A stretch of DNA of 50,355 nt from NCBI GenBank assembly GCA_934511365.1, contig CAKSWC010000014.1, forward strand, positions 1 to 50,355. The letters are read 5' to 3'. This DNA comes from an uncultured Eubacteriales bacterium. Lineage in GTDB: Bacteria > Bacillota > Clostridia > Oscillospirales > Acutalibacteraceae. Position numbers and translations under genes: made by a program. This document shows, piece by piece, positions 14,802 to 22,646 of this stretch (position 1 is the stretch's first letter; every line of letters starts with the position of its first letter). The notes under the pieces were generated by a model that saw nothing but the letters and a program-made list of their open reading frames with translations, ran no database searches and was not told the origin of the DNA.

Positions 14802-16004
14802 ATGAGATTTGTTTATGCAGACAATTCGGCAACGACTCCGATGACCGAGCACGTTATTGAGTCTATGCTCCCGTATATGAAAGAGCATTTTGGCAACCCG
14901 TCAAGCCTTTATGCAATAGGCCAGACGGCGCACCGCGCAATCACAAAGGCGCGTGCTCAGGTTGCCGCGGCTCTCGGCGCCGACGAAAGAGAAATTTTCT
15001 TCACCTCCGGCGGTTCCGAGGCGGACAACTGGGCGATTAAAGGCGCCGCAGCCCTTGGCGCAAAAAAGGGCAAGAAGCACCTCATCACCTCAAAGATTGA
15101 GCACCACGCCGTTCTTCACACAATGGCCGCGCTCGAAAAGCAGGGCTTCACCGTCACATATCTTGATGTCTATGAGAACGGAATTGTTCGCGTTGAGGAC
15201 GTTGAAAAGGCGATTACGGATGACACCTGCCTTGTTTCAATAATGTATGCAAACAACGAGATTGGAACAATTCAGCCTATTGAGGAAATTGGAAAGCTCT
15301 GCCACGAAAAGGGCGTCCTTTTCCATACCGATGCGGTTCAGGCTGTTGGCCACGTTCCCATTGACGTTAAAAAGCAGAACATTGATATGCTTTCGCTTTC
15401 CGGCCACAAGTTCCACGCCCAAAAGGGCATCGGTGCTCTCTATTGCAGAAAGGGCATCAATCTTCCGAACCTCATTGAAGGCGGCGCTCAGGAGAGCGGA
15501 AAAAGGGCCGGAACGGAAAATGTTCCCGGCATTGTTGGAATGGGCGTTGCAATCACGGACATGGTTGAACACATGGACGAGAACGCAAAAAAGGTTACTG
15601 CGCTGCGCGACAGGCTTTTTGCCGGCGCTTCAAAAATCTATCGCTCAAGAATCAACGGAGACATGGAACACAGGCTTCCCGGTAATTTCAGTATGTGCTT
15701 TGAGGGCGTTGAGGGCGAAAGCCTTCTGCTCATGCTTGACATGAAAGGCATCTGCGCCTCAAGCGGTTCGGCCTGCACATCCGGCTCGCTCGACCCCAGC
15801 CACGTTCTTCTTGCAATCGGCCTCAAGCATGAGGTTGCCCACGGTTCGCTGCGTCTTTCGCTCAGCGAGAACACAACAGAGGAAGATGTTGACTATATTC
15901 TTGAGGTTCTTCCGCCGATTATTGACAGACTGCGCGATATGTCTCCCCTTTGGGAAAGACTCATGAAAGAGGAAAAGGCGCAGAAAGAGACGGTCACGGC
16001 ATAA
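14802..16004 (+). CDS. iscS: Cysteine desulfurase (NifS/IscS family)
   Basis: 400 residues, full length. The PLP lysine is Lys203 in SLSGHKFHAQKG; the PLP-stacking histidine region is KIEHHAVLHT; the catalytic Cys325 is in the mobile loop SSGSACTSGS. It takes sulfur from cysteine as a persulfide and passes it to the scaffold protein encoded 32 bases downstream. The short, NifS-like active-site loop sequence and the neighbours fit the clostridial iscR-nifS-nifU arrangement, so nifS is an equally used name. GGAAGGGG lies ahead of the ATG. Confidence 0.95.
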   Translation: MRFVYADNSATTPMTEHVIESMLPYMKEHFGNPSSLYAIGQTAHRAITKARAQVAAALGADEREIFFTSGGSEADNWAIKGAAALGAKKGKKHLITSKIEHHAVLHTMAALEKQGFTVTYLDVYENGIVRVEDVEKAITDDTCLVSIMYANNEIGTIQPIEEIGKLCHEKGVLFHTDAVQAVGHVPIDVKKQNIDMLSLSGHKFHAQKGIGALYCRKGINLPNLIEGGAQESGKRAGTENVPGIVGMGVAITDMVEHMDENAKKVTALRDRLFAGASKIYRSRINGDMEHRLPGNFSMCFEGVEGESLLLMLDMKGICASSGSACTSGSLDPSHVLLAIGLKHEVAHGSLRLSLSENTTEEDVDYILEVLPPIIDRLRDMSPLWERLMKEEKAQKETVTA

Positions 16005-16036
16005 ACCCGATTAAACCACAGTAAAGGAGCATATAT

Positions 16037-16471
16037 ATGGAATACTCAGAAAAAGTAATGGAACATTTTGCAAATCCCCACAACGTCGGAAAGCTTGACG
16101 ATGCAAACGGAATCGGTGAAGTCGGCAATGCAAAGTGCGGCGATATCATGAAGATGTATCTCAAGATTGAGGACGGTATAATCAAGGACGTCAAGTTCAA
16201 CACCTATGGCTGCGCGTCTGCCATTGCAACGTCATCAATGGCCACCGACCTCATCAAGGGCAAGCCCGTTTCAGAAGCGCTCAAGCTCACAAACAAGGCT
16301 GTTGTTGAAGCGCTCGACGGACTTCCGGCGGTAAAAATCCACTGCTCGGTTCTTGCCGAACAGGCAATCAAGGCGGCTCTTGCCGATTACTACAAGCGCC
16401 AGGGAATTGACCCCGAACCGATTGTTGGAAAAATTACCGAGTGTGAGCACGGCGCTTGCTCGCTGAAATGA
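16037..16471 (+). CDS. iscU: Fe-S cluster scaffold protein (IscU/NifU N-terminal type)
   Basis: 144 residues. The three cluster ligands are Cys34 (NAKCGD, with Asp36), Cys59 (TYGCASAIA) and Cys103 (KIHCSVLAEQ). It assembles [2Fe-2S]/[4Fe-4S] clusters from sulfur delivered by the adjacent desulfurase. An extra C-terminal pair, Cys136 and Cys141 in TECEHGACS, lies outside the classical scaffold; such tails are seen in clostridial NifU-like proteins but their role is not known to me. AAAGGAGC precedes the ATG. Last gene of the operon; a strong terminator follows. Confidence 0.95.
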   Translation: MEYSEKVMEHFANPHNVGKLDDANGIGEVGNAKCGDIMKMYLKIEDGIIKDVKFNTYGCASAIATSSMATDLIKGKPVSEALKLTNKAVVEALDGLPAVKIHCSVLAEQAIKAALADYYKRQGIDPEPIVGKITECEHGACSLK

Positions 16472-16481
16472 TTATTAAACA

Positions 16482-16525
16482 AACCCGGCCTGTTCTGAGT
16501 GCTTTTTAAGAACAGACCGGGTTTT
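16482..16525 (+). terminator. Terminator of the isc operon
   Basis: AACCCGGCCTGTTCT (16482-16496) pairs with AGAACAGACCGGGTT (16509-16523), one C-A mismatch, followed by TTTAATTT. A second small hairpin GCCC..AA/TTGGGC with TTTT lies at 16561-16581. Confidence 0.8.
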
Positions 16526-16560
16526 AATTTGGCTTTTGTTTTCCGGCGCACTCTTTTTTT

Positions 16561-16581
16561 GCCCCAACATCTTGGGCTTTT
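16561..16581 (+). terminator. Second small terminator-like hairpin
   Basis: GCCC(C)AA (16561-16567) pairs with TTGGGC (16572-16577), one bulged C, followed by TTTT. It backs up the stronger terminator at 16482. Confidence 0.45.
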
Positions 16582-16665
16582 GATGGGAACGGACACCCTA
16601 TCTTGAAAGGGGAGAGAGGACAGAAAAAAATCTATGTTTTTAACAAACTTTTTGAGTGAAAATCG

Positions 16666-16694
16666 TTGACAATTAACAATCTTTGTGTTAAGAT
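16666..16694 (+). promoter_or_regulatory. Main promoter of the S10-spc-alpha superoperon
   Basis: TTGACA (16666-16671), 17-base spacer, TAAGAT (16689-16694). It is the only strong promoter upstream of rpsJ. Transcription would start near 16701, leaving a leader of about 345 bases. Confidence 0.75.
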
Positions 16695-16700
16695 ATTCGA

Positions 16701-17045
16701 GCGTGTGTAGGCGTAGTATGGGTATAACTATGTCTTTTCACAACCAAACGATATGCGATGATGCGGGAGGTGGCTGCCCTTGTGAGGCAGGAAATTTCCG
16801 CGGAGTATGTCCGATTTTAAACCGGGCGATCTATATTCACTTTCAGTATGCCGTCTCTTGCGTGGGCTTTGCTCAACGGCATATTCGTGAAATGCGCTTT
16901 TGGGGCGTATTTCGCTTTCGGGCGAAGTATGTCTGCGCCTTGCCGGAAATATTTTTGGTTTCCGGTTTTTAAATGGGGAACTTGAAAACACCCGGAAAGG
17001 TTGATAAAAAGCGCGGCCCGCCAATTTTATTAGGAGGCGTAATCA
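16701..17045 (+). ncRNA. Structured rpsJ leader with transcription attenuator
   Basis: The leader contains hairpins at 16712-16732 (CGTAGT/ACTATG), 16847-16883 (TATGCCGT/ACGGCATA) and 16889-16913 (GAAATGCGC/GCGTATTTC). An intrinsic terminator at 16943-16970 (CCGGAAA/TTTCCGG plus TTTTT) lies 75 bases before rpsJ. CCGGAAA recurs at about 16993, a possible competitor strand. No reading frame with ribosome-binding site is apparent. The layout fits autogenous control by a ribosomal protein (L4 does this for S10 operons in some bacteria); the ligand here is not known. Confidence 0.6.
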
Positions 17046-17357
17046 ATGGCAGTAAAGGAAAAAATCCGTATCAGACTCAAGGGATACGATCACAACCTCG
17101 TTGACAAGGCGGCGGAAATGATCGTTGAAGCGGCTAAGCGCACCAACGCCACCGTTTCCGGTCCGATCCCCCTTCCCACAGAGAAGGAGATCGTCACCAT
17201 CCTGCGCGCTGTTCACAAGTATAAGGACAGCCGCGAACAGTTTGAACAGAGAACCCACAAAAGACTCATTGACATCATCAGACCTACACCCAAGACCGTG
17301 GAGGCTCTGACAAATCTTGAAATTCCGGCAAGCGTTGAAATCGAAATCAAAAGATAA
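17046..17357 (+). CDS. rpsJ: 30S ribosomal protein S10
   Basis: 103 residues, standard S10 length. IRIRLKGYDHNLVD opens the protein and the ribosome-entering loop region HKRLIDIIRPTPKT is intact. S10 sits in the 30S head and, with NusB, also takes part in antitermination. TAGGAGG lies nine bases before the ATG. First gene of the superoperon, directly after the attenuated leader, so its expression is likely under that control. The 99-base gap to rplC is the longest before infA-rpmJ and holds a small hairpin (GTTGGC/GCCAAC). Confidence 0.98.
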   Translation: MAVKEKIRIRLKGYDHNLVDKAAEMIVEAAKRTNATVSGPIPLPTEKEIVTILRAVHKYKDSREQFEQRTHKRLIDIIRPTPKTVEALTNLEIPASVEIEIKR

Positions 17358-17456
17358 CAACTGAATCTTTTCTTTTCTATTTATAATATACCCGCGCTTA
17401 ACCGAAAGGTCACGTTGGCAAAAGGCCAACCAATAACCAAAGGAGGATTAATTCAA

Positions 17457-18092
17457 ATGAAAAAAGGTCTTATCGGCAGAAAACTCGGAATGACCCAGGT
17501 TTTCGATGAAAAGGGAAATGTTGTTCCCGTAACAGTCGTTGAACTCGGCCCGTGCGCAGTTGTTCAGAAGAAAACTGCTGAAAATGACGGCTATGAAGCG
17601 GTTCAGCTCGGCTTTGACGACAAAAAGGTCACCAGAGTAAACAAGCCTATGAAGGGTCACTTCGACAAGGCTAATGTTGCTCCCAAGAAAGTTCTTCGTG
17701 AGTTCAGACTCGATGATTGCTCCGCGCTCAATGTTGGAGACATCGTTAAGGCTGACATCTTTGCCGCCGGCGAAAAGGTTGACGTAGTCGGCACCAGCAA
17801 GGGTAAGGGAACTGCGGGCGCAATCAAGAGATGGAACTTCTCAAGGCTCAAAGAGTCCCACGGTACTGGCCCCGTTGCAAGACACGCCGGCTCCCTCGGC
17901 GCCTGCTCCGATCCCTCAAGAGTTTACAAGGGAAAGAAGCTTGCCGGCCATCTCGGCGCAGAACGCGTCACAATTCAGAATTTGGACGTTGTTAAGGTTG
18001 ATTCAGAAAACAACCTCATCGCTATCAAGGGCGCAATCCCCGGTCCCAAGAAGGGCATCGTTATGGTAGTTAACAGCGTTAAAAAAGCGTAA
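17457..18092 (+). CDS. rplC: 50S ribosomal protein L3
   Basis: 211 residues. The start MKKGLIGRKLGMTQ is the invariant L3 N-terminus, and AGGAGG ten bases upstream decides for the ATG at 17457 over an in-frame one 42 bases earlier. The long loop reaching the peptidyl transferase centre is present (GTAGAIKRWNFSRLKESHG and HAGSLGACSDPSRVYKGKKL). It is one of the first proteins to assemble onto 23S rRNA. It is followed 17 bases later by rplD. Confidence 0.98.
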   Translation: MKKGLIGRKLGMTQVFDEKGNVVPVTVVELGPCAVVQKKTAENDGYEAVQLGFDDKKVTRVNKPMKGHFDKANVAPKKVLREFRLDDCSALNVGDIVKADIFAAGEKVDVVGTSKGKGTAGAIKRWNFSRLKESHGTGPVARHAGSLGACSDPSRVYKGKKLAGHLGAERVTIQNLDVVKVDSENNLIAIKGAIPGPKKGIVMVVNSVKKA

Positions 18093-18109
18093 GAAAGGAG
18101 TTGCTCTAA

Positions 18110-18733
18110 ATGCCTAACGTATCAGTATTCGACGTAAGCGGAAAGAAAGTTTCCGATCTTGAGCTTTCCGAGGGTATCTTCGGTATTGTTCCCAACACGT
18201 CTGCAATGCACATCGTTGTTGTCAATTATTTGGCAAATCAGCGTCAGGGCACACAGTCAACCCTGACACGCTCAGAAGTTTCCGGCGGCGGAAAGAAGCC
18301 CTGGAAGCAAAAAGGCTCCGGCCGCGCAAGACAAGGCTCAACAAGAGCTCCGCAGTGGTATCACGGCGGAATTGCACACGGTCCCAAGCCCAGAAGCTAC
18401 GGCTTCTCCGTCAACAGGAAGGTCAGAAAGCTTGCAATGAAGTCGGCTCTCTCCGCAAAGGTTGCCGCAAGCGAGATGGTTGTTCTCGACTCGCTCAAGC
18501 TTGAGGCTATCAAGACCAAGGAAATTGTTAAGGTTCTTTCGGCTCTTGAAACCGGAAAGAAAGTTCTTCTTGTTCTTCCCGAAAAGGACGATATCGTTTA
18601 CAGAAGCGCAAGGAATATTGCCGGCGTAAAAGTTACGCTCGTCAATACCCTCAATGTTTACGATATTCTCAACTGCAACACCCTCGTTGTCCTCAAGGAC
18701 GCTGTTGCTAAGATCGAGGAGGTATATGCATAA
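18110..18733 (+). CDS. rplD: 50S ribosomal protein L4
   Basis: 207 residues. The basic exit-tunnel extension is complete (RSEVSGGGKKPWKQKGSGRA, then HGPKPRSYGFSVNRKVRKLA). The globular domain ends TLVVLKDAVAKIEEVYA. L4 binds 23S rRNA and lines the nascent-chain tunnel. In several bacteria it is also the autoregulator of the S10 operon, making it the first candidate ligand for the leader at 16701-17045. AAGGAG precedes the ATG. The stop codon TAA shares its last A with the rplW start. Confidence 0.98.
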   Translation: MPNVSVFDVSGKKVSDLELSEGIFGIVPNTSAMHIVVVNYLANQRQGTQSTLTRSEVSGGGKKPWKQKGSGRARQGSTRAPQWYHGGIAHGPKPRSYGFSVNRKVRKLAMKSALSAKVAASEMVVLDSLKLEAIKTKEIVKVLSALETGKKVLLVLPEKDDIVYRSARNIAGVKVTLVNTLNVYDILNCNTLVVLKDAVAKIEEVYA

Positions 18734-19029
18734 TGAGCAGATTATCACATGACATCATCCTCAAGCCCATCATCACCGAAGAGAGCATGATGGGAACCGC
18801 ATTCAAAAAGTACACCTTTAAGGTTGCAAAGGATGCAAACAAGGCTGAGATTGCAAAGGCTGTTGAAGAAGTTTTCGGCGTTAAGGTCGCAAAAGTCAAC
18901 ACCATCAGCTGCAAGGGTCACCTCAGAAGATACGGCCGCTATGAAGGCTACACCGCCGCTTGGAAAAAGGCGATCGTTACCCTCACCGAGGACTCAAAGA
19001 CGATTGATTTCTTTGACGGCCTGCTTTAA
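18733..19029 (+). CDS. rplW: 50S ribosomal protein L23
   Basis: 98 residues. The N-terminus HDIILKPIITEES and the central FKVAKDANKAEIAKAVEEVF, then VKVAKVNTISCKG, are characteristic of L23. It sits at the tunnel exit where trigger factor and SRP dock. Its ATG overlaps the rplD stop by one base (TAATG), and a GAGGAGG site lies inside the end of rplD, so the two are translationally coupled. A 79-base gap with a two-part hairpin separates it from rplB. Confidence 0.98.
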   Translation: MSRLSHDIILKPIITEESMMGTAFKKYTFKVAKDANKAEIAKAVEEVFGVKVAKVNTISCKGHLRRYGRYEGYTAAWKKAIVTLTEDSKTIDFFDGLL

Positions 19030-19050
19030 TGGTTACTTTTTAAAAATCCG

Positions 19051-19090
19051 GCGGTAATGTATGGAGGTTGACAATCCTCCGCTAAACCGC
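19051..19090 (+). other. Hairpin between rplW and rplB
   Basis: GCGGT (19051-19055) pairs with ACCGC (19086-19090), enclosing GGAGG/CCTCC (19063-19067/19076-19080). No T tract follows, so it is not a terminator. It may act in mRNA processing or stability; the inner strand resembles a Shine-Dalgarno that would be masked. Confidence 0.35.
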
Positions 19091-19108
19091 TTTAAGGAGT
19101 GTAATAAA

Positions 19109-19942
19109 ATGTCAATTCGTTTTATGAAGCCTGTAACAAACGGCACCCGTAATATGTCGTATACAGACTACTCCGCACTTTCAAAGTGCGGCCCGGAGAG
19201 AAGTCTTCTCACTACTCTCAATAAAAAGAGCGGCCGTAACAGCTACGGACGCATCACCGTTCGCCACCGCGGCGGCGGAAACAGAAGAAAGTATCGTATC
19301 ATCGACTTCAAGAGAGATAAGTTTGACGTTTTTGCAACGGTTAAAACTCTTGAATACGATCCCAACAGATCGGCTCACATCGCTCTTCTTGAATATGAGG
19401 ACGGCGAAAAGAGATACATTCTCGCTCCCGAAGGACTCAAGGTTGGAGACAAGGTTGAAGCCGGAGCCGGCGCCGACATTAAGCCGGGCAACGCTCTCCC
19501 CCTCACCAACATTCCCACCGGTACCTTCATCCACAACGTTGAGCTTTATCCCGGAAGAGGCGGCCAGCTTGCAAGAGCAGCAGGAAACGCGGCTCAGCTC
19601 ATGGCTAAGGAGGGCGGCTTTGCTCTTCTCAGACTTCCGTCAAGCGAACTGCGCAAGGTTTCCGAAAAGTGCATGGCAACCATCGGTGTTGTTGGCAACG
19701 GCGACCACGAGAACGTCAAGATCGGTAAGGCAGGACGCACCCGTCATCTCGGTATCAGACCTACAGTCCGCGGTTCGGTCATGAACCCGTGCGACCACCC
19801 GCACGGCGGTGGTGAAGGAAAGTCACCCATCGGTCGTCCCGGCCCTGTTACCCCGTGGGGCAAGCCTGCTCTCGGCTACAAGACTCGCGCTAAGAAGAAT
19901 CGTTCCGACAAGCTTATCGTTAAGCGTCGCAACGACAGATAA
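19109..19942 (+). CDS. rplB: 50S ribosomal protein L2
   Basis: 277 residues, normal L2 size. The ATG at 19109 is used because AAGGAG lies eight bases upstream and SIRFMKPVTNGTRN is the usual N-terminus. The RNA-binding core is intact, with KSGRNSYGRITVRHRGGG near the start and the highly conserved MNPCDHPHGGGEGKSPIGR towards the end, containing the histidine linked to peptidyl transferase function. Primary 23S rRNA-binding protein. It lies 25 bases before rpsS. Confidence 0.98.
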   Translation: MSIRFMKPVTNGTRNMSYTDYSALSKCGPERSLLTTLNKKSGRNSYGRITVRHRGGGNRRKYRIIDFKRDKFDVFATVKTLEYDPNRSAHIALLEYEDGEKRYILAPEGLKVGDKVEAGAGADIKPGNALPLTNIPTGTFIHNVELYPGRGGQLARAAGNAAQLMAKEGGFALLRLPSSELRKVSEKCMATIGVVGNGDHENVKIGKAGRTRHLGIRPTVRGSVMNPCDHPHGGGEGKSPIGRPGPVTPWGKPALGYKTRAKKNRSDKLIVKRRNDR

Positions 19943-19967
19943 CGGTCGATGAAAGGAGCTATGAATA

Positions 19968-20249
19968 ATGAGCAGAAGCACTAAGAAAGGACCTTTCGTG
20001 CAGGAAAAGCTGTATGACAGAGTCATCAAGATGAACGAAAAGGGCGAAAAAATCGTTCTTAAAACGTGGAGCCGCAGCTCCACCATCTTCCCGGATTTCG
20101 TCGGCCACACTTTTGCGGTTCATGACGGACGCAAGCACGTTCCCGTTTATGTTACCGAGGACATGGTTGGCCACAAGCTCGGTGAGTTCGCCCCCACAAG
20201 AACCTTCAGAGGCCACGCCGGTTCAAAAACCTCGAACAACGGTAAATAA
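19968..20249 (+). CDS. rpsS: 30S ribosomal protein S19
   Basis: 93 residues. MSRSTKKGPFVQEKL, then KTWSRSSTIFPDFVGHTFAV and GHKLGEFAPTRTFRGH are the S19 hallmarks. It forms a heterodimer with S13 in the 30S head near the A site. GAAAGGAG lies ahead of the ATG. Spacing of 25 and 23 bases to rplB and rplV keeps it within the one transcript. Confidence 0.98.
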   Translation: MSRSTKKGPFVQEKLYDRVIKMNEKGEKIVLKTWSRSSTIFPDFVGHTFAVHDGRKHVPVYVTEDMVGHKLGEFAPTRTFRGHAGSKTSNNGK

Positions 20250-20272
20250 TCAGTCGAAAGGAGTGTATTACA

Positions 20273-20605
20273 ATGGAAGCAACAGCAAAAGTAACTTTTG
20301 TGCGTATTGCGCCGCGTAAGGTCAAGATTATTCTCGACCTTATCCGTAACCAGCCTGCTGACAAAGCCATGGCAATTCTTAAATACACGCCCAAGGCTGC
20401 GTGTGAGATTGTCTCAAAGCTTTTGAAGTCCGCAATGGCTAACGCGGAAAATAAAGATATGGACACTTCAAGACTCTATGTTGCAGAATGCTATGTAGGT
20501 CAGGGTCCGACACTTAAAAGAATCAGACCGAGAGCTCAGGGTCGTGCATACAGAATCAACAAAAAGACGTCGCACATCACCCTTGTTCTCAAGGAAGCAG
20601 AATAA
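20273..20605 (+). CDS. rplV: 50S ribosomal protein L22
   Basis: 110 residues. The start FVRIAPRKVKIILDLIRNQ is typical, and the tunnel-reaching beta-hairpin around GPTLKRIRPRAQGRAYRI is intact; macrolide resistance mutations map to this loop in other bacteria and nothing abnormal is seen here. AAAGGAG precedes the ATG by nine bases. It is followed by rpsC after 19 bases, the latter with GAGGAGG. Confidence 0.98.
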   Translation: MEATAKVTFVRIAPRKVKIILDLIRNQPADKAMAILKYTPKAACEIVSKLLKSAMANAENKDMDTSRLYVAECYVGQGPTLKRIRPRAQGRAYRINKKTSHITLVLKEAE

Positions 20606-20624
20606 GTGAGGAGGAGGTAATACA

Positions 20625-21326
20625 ATGGGTCAGAAAGTTAATCCTAACGGCCTGAGAGTCGGTGTTATTAAGGACTGGGAATCTCGTTGGTATGCTAAGA
20701 AGCATGACTTCGGCGATACACTCGTTGAAGACTATAAGCTTCGTGAATATCTCCTTGAAACACTTGCTCCCGCAGGAGTTCCCAAAGTTGAAATTGAACG
20801 CAGCGCAAGCCGCGTAAGAATCAACATTCACGTTGCAAAGCCCGGCATGGTTATCGGCCGCGGCGGCGCAGAAATTGAAAAACTCAAGGCTACCCTTGAA
20901 AAGAAGCTCGGAAAGAGCGTTTCTCTCAACATCGTTGAGATCAAGAACCCGGACGTCAACGCTCAGCTCGTTGCCGAAAACATTGCTGCTCAGCTCGAAA
21001 GAAGAATTTCCTTCCGCCGCGCTCTTAAGCAGGCAATCGGAAGAGCAATGAAGCTTGGCGCAAAGGGTATCAAATGCCAGGCTTCGGGCCGTCTCGGCGG
21101 CGCCGAAATTGCAAGAAGCGAAACCTATAAGGAAGGCACAATTCCCCTTCAGACAATCCGTGCCGACATCGACTATGGTTTTGCTGAGGCAAAAACAACT
21201 TACGGACGCATCGGCGTTAAGGTTTGGATTTACAGCGGTGAAGTTCTTCAGGTTTCAAACAATGAAGACCGCCGCCGTCCGGAACGCCGCCGTCCCAGAC
21301 AGCGCAAGGAAGGAGGAGCAAGATAA
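20625..21326 (+). CDS. rpsC: 30S ribosomal protein S3
   Basis: 233 residues. MGQKVNPNGLRVGVIKDWES opens the protein; the KH domain carries GMVIGRGGAEIEKL; the C-terminal domain has GRLGGAEIARSE. The tail (about 213-233) is an Arg/Pro-rich stretch RRRPERRRPRQRKEG that follows the folded part and is probably disordered RNA-contacting sequence. S3 forms part of the mRNA entry tunnel. Its TAA shares a base with the rplP ATG. Confidence 0.98.
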   Translation: MGQKVNPNGLRVGVIKDWESRWYAKKHDFGDTLVEDYKLREYLLETLAPAGVPKVEIERSASRVRINIHVAKPGMVIGRGGAEIEKLKATLEKKLGKSVSLNIVEIKNPDVNAQLVAENIAAQLERRISFRRALKQAIGRAMKLGAKGIKCQASGRLGGAEIARSETYKEGTIPLQTIRADIDYGFAEAKTTYGRIGVKVWIYSGEVLQVSNNEDRRRPERRRPRQRKEGGAR

Positions 21327-21757
21327 TGTTAATGCCTAAACGTGTTAAACGCCGTAAAGTTCAGCGCGGCCGTCTTAAGGGCGCAGCCCACAAGGGCAAT
21401 CAGGTTACTTACGGTGATTACGGTCTTGTTGCTCTTGAGCCCGCGTGGATCACTTCAAGACAGATCGAAGCAGCCCGTATCGCAATGACCCGTTACATTA
21501 AGCGTGGCGGTCAGGTATGGATCAAGATCTTCCCCGATAAGCCCATTACTCAGAAGCCGGCTGAAACCCGAATGGGTTCCGGTAAAGGCTCGCCCGAATA
21601 CTGGGTTGCAGTTGTTAAGCCCGGCAGAGTTATGTTTGAAATTGCCGGCGTTGACGAGGCTCTTGCCCGCGAGGCTATGCGTCTTGCGGCCAACAAGCTT
21701 CCCATCAAGTGCAAGTTTGCAGTGAAGGCTGAACAGGAAAAGGATGGTGAACAGTAA
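21326..21757 (+). CDS. rplP: 50S ribosomal protein L16
   Basis: 143 residues. MLMPKRVKRRKVQRGRLKG is the expected N-terminus, so the first ATG, which overlaps the rpsC stop codon by one base and follows AGGAGGAGC, is used. GDYGLVALEPAWITSRQIEA and KPAETRMGSGKGSPEYWVA are the conserved blocks; L16 helps position tRNA in the A and P sites. Its stop codon overlaps the rpmC ATG by one base. Confidence 0.98.
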   Translation: MLMPKRVKRRKVQRGRLKGAAHKGNQVTYGDYGLVALEPAWITSRQIEAARIAMTRYIKRGGQVWIKIFPDKPITQKPAETRMGSGKGSPEYWVAVVKPGRVMFEIAGVDEALAREAMRLAANKLPIKCKFAVKAEQEKDGEQ

Positions 21758-21960
21758 TGAAAGCAAGTGAAATCAGAAAACTGTCCGCCGCTGAGATGGA
21801 CGCAAAGCTCGCAGAGCTCAAGAAGGAGCTTTTCAATCTTCGCTTCCAGCAGGCTGTTAATCAGCTCGACAACCCGATGAGAATCAGCGCAGTTAAGAAG
21901 GATATTGCAAGAATTAAAACTGTTCAGCGCGATATCGAGCTTCACGGCGCAAATTCTTGA
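21757..21960 (+). CDS. rpmC: 50S ribosomal protein L29
   Basis: 67 residues, a helical hairpin. The signature LAELKKELFNLRFQQAVNQL and the basic second helix KKDIARIKTVQRD are present. L29 contacts L23 at the tunnel exit and is part of the SRP and trigger-factor docking platform. Its ATG overlaps the rplP stop codon by one base; AAAAGGATGG upstream serves as the ribosome-binding site. rpsQ follows after 21 bases. Confidence 0.97.
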   Translation: MKASEIRKLSAAEMDAKLAELKKELFNLRFQQAVNQLDNPMRISAVKKDIARIKTVQRDIELHGANS

Positions 21961-21981
21961 GGAAAGGGAGGTTAAAGACAA

Positions 21982-22236
21982 ATGGAAAGAAACCTTCGTA
22001 AAACACAGGTTGGAATCGTAACCAGCGACAAGATGAGCAAAACCGTTGTTGTTACGATCAAGGATAAGGTCAGACACCCGCTCTACAAGAAAATCGTTAA
22101 CCGCACCGTTAAGGTTAAGGCTCACGATGAAAACGAAATCTGCGGAGTTGGCGACCGTGTGCTTGTTATGGAGACCCGCCCGATGTCAAAGGACAAGAGA
22201 TGGCGTGTCGTTGAAATTATTGAAAAAGCCAAATAA
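21982..22236 (+). CDS. rpsQ: 30S ribosomal protein S17
   Basis: 84 residues. RKTQVGIVTSDKMSKTVVV, then HPLYKKIVNRTVKVKAHDE and the end TRPMSKDKRWRVVEI match S17 closely. It is a primary 16S rRNA-binding OB-fold protein of the 30S body. GGAAAGGGAGG lies upstream. A slightly longer gap (29 bases) leads to rplN. Confidence 0.98.
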   Translation: MERNLRKTQVGIVTSDKMSKTVVVTIKDKVRHPLYKKIVNRTVKVKAHDENEICGVGDRVLVMETRPMSKDKRWRVVEIIEKAK

Positions 22237-22265
22237 TTGGTGCAGCTTAAAGGAGGCCAAACACA

Positions 22266-22634
22266 ATGATCCAACAGCAAACTTATCTTAAGGTTGCCGA
22301 TAATACCGGAGCTAAGGAGCTTATGTGCATCCGTGTTCTGGGCGGTACCGGCAGAAGATATGCTAATATCGGAGACGTCATTGTTGCTTCTGTCAAGAAG
22401 GCAGCACCGGGTGGCGTCGTAAAAAAAGGCGACGTTGTTAAGGCAGTTGTTGTCCGCACTGCAACAGGCGTTCGCCGCGATGACGGAACTTATATCCGCT
22501 TCGATGAGAATGCGGCCGTTATCATTAAGGAAGACAAAAACCCCAAGGGTACCCGTATCTTTGGGCCGGTTGCAAGAGAGCTTCGTGAAAAGGATTACCT
22601 CAAAATCCTCTCCCTCGCTCCGGAAGTTCTTTAA
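22266..22634 (+). CDS. rplN: 50S ribosomal protein L14
   Basis: 122 residues, exact family length. MIQQQTYLKVADNTGAKELM is the canonical start, and GDVVKAVVVRTATGVRR and RIFGPVARELREKDYLKILS the conserved later blocks. L14 contacts 16S rRNA in an intersubunit bridge and is also the target of the silencing factor RsfS. AAAGGAGG precedes the ATG. rplX begins 12 bases after the stop. Confidence 0.98.
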   Translation: MIQQQTYLKVADNTGAKELMCIRVLGGTGRRYANIGDVIVASVKKAAPGGVVKKGDVVKAVVVRTATGVRRDDGTYIRFDENAAVIIKEDKNPKGTRIFGPVARELREKDYLKILSLAPEVL

Positions 22635-22646
22635 GGAGGTGTCACG

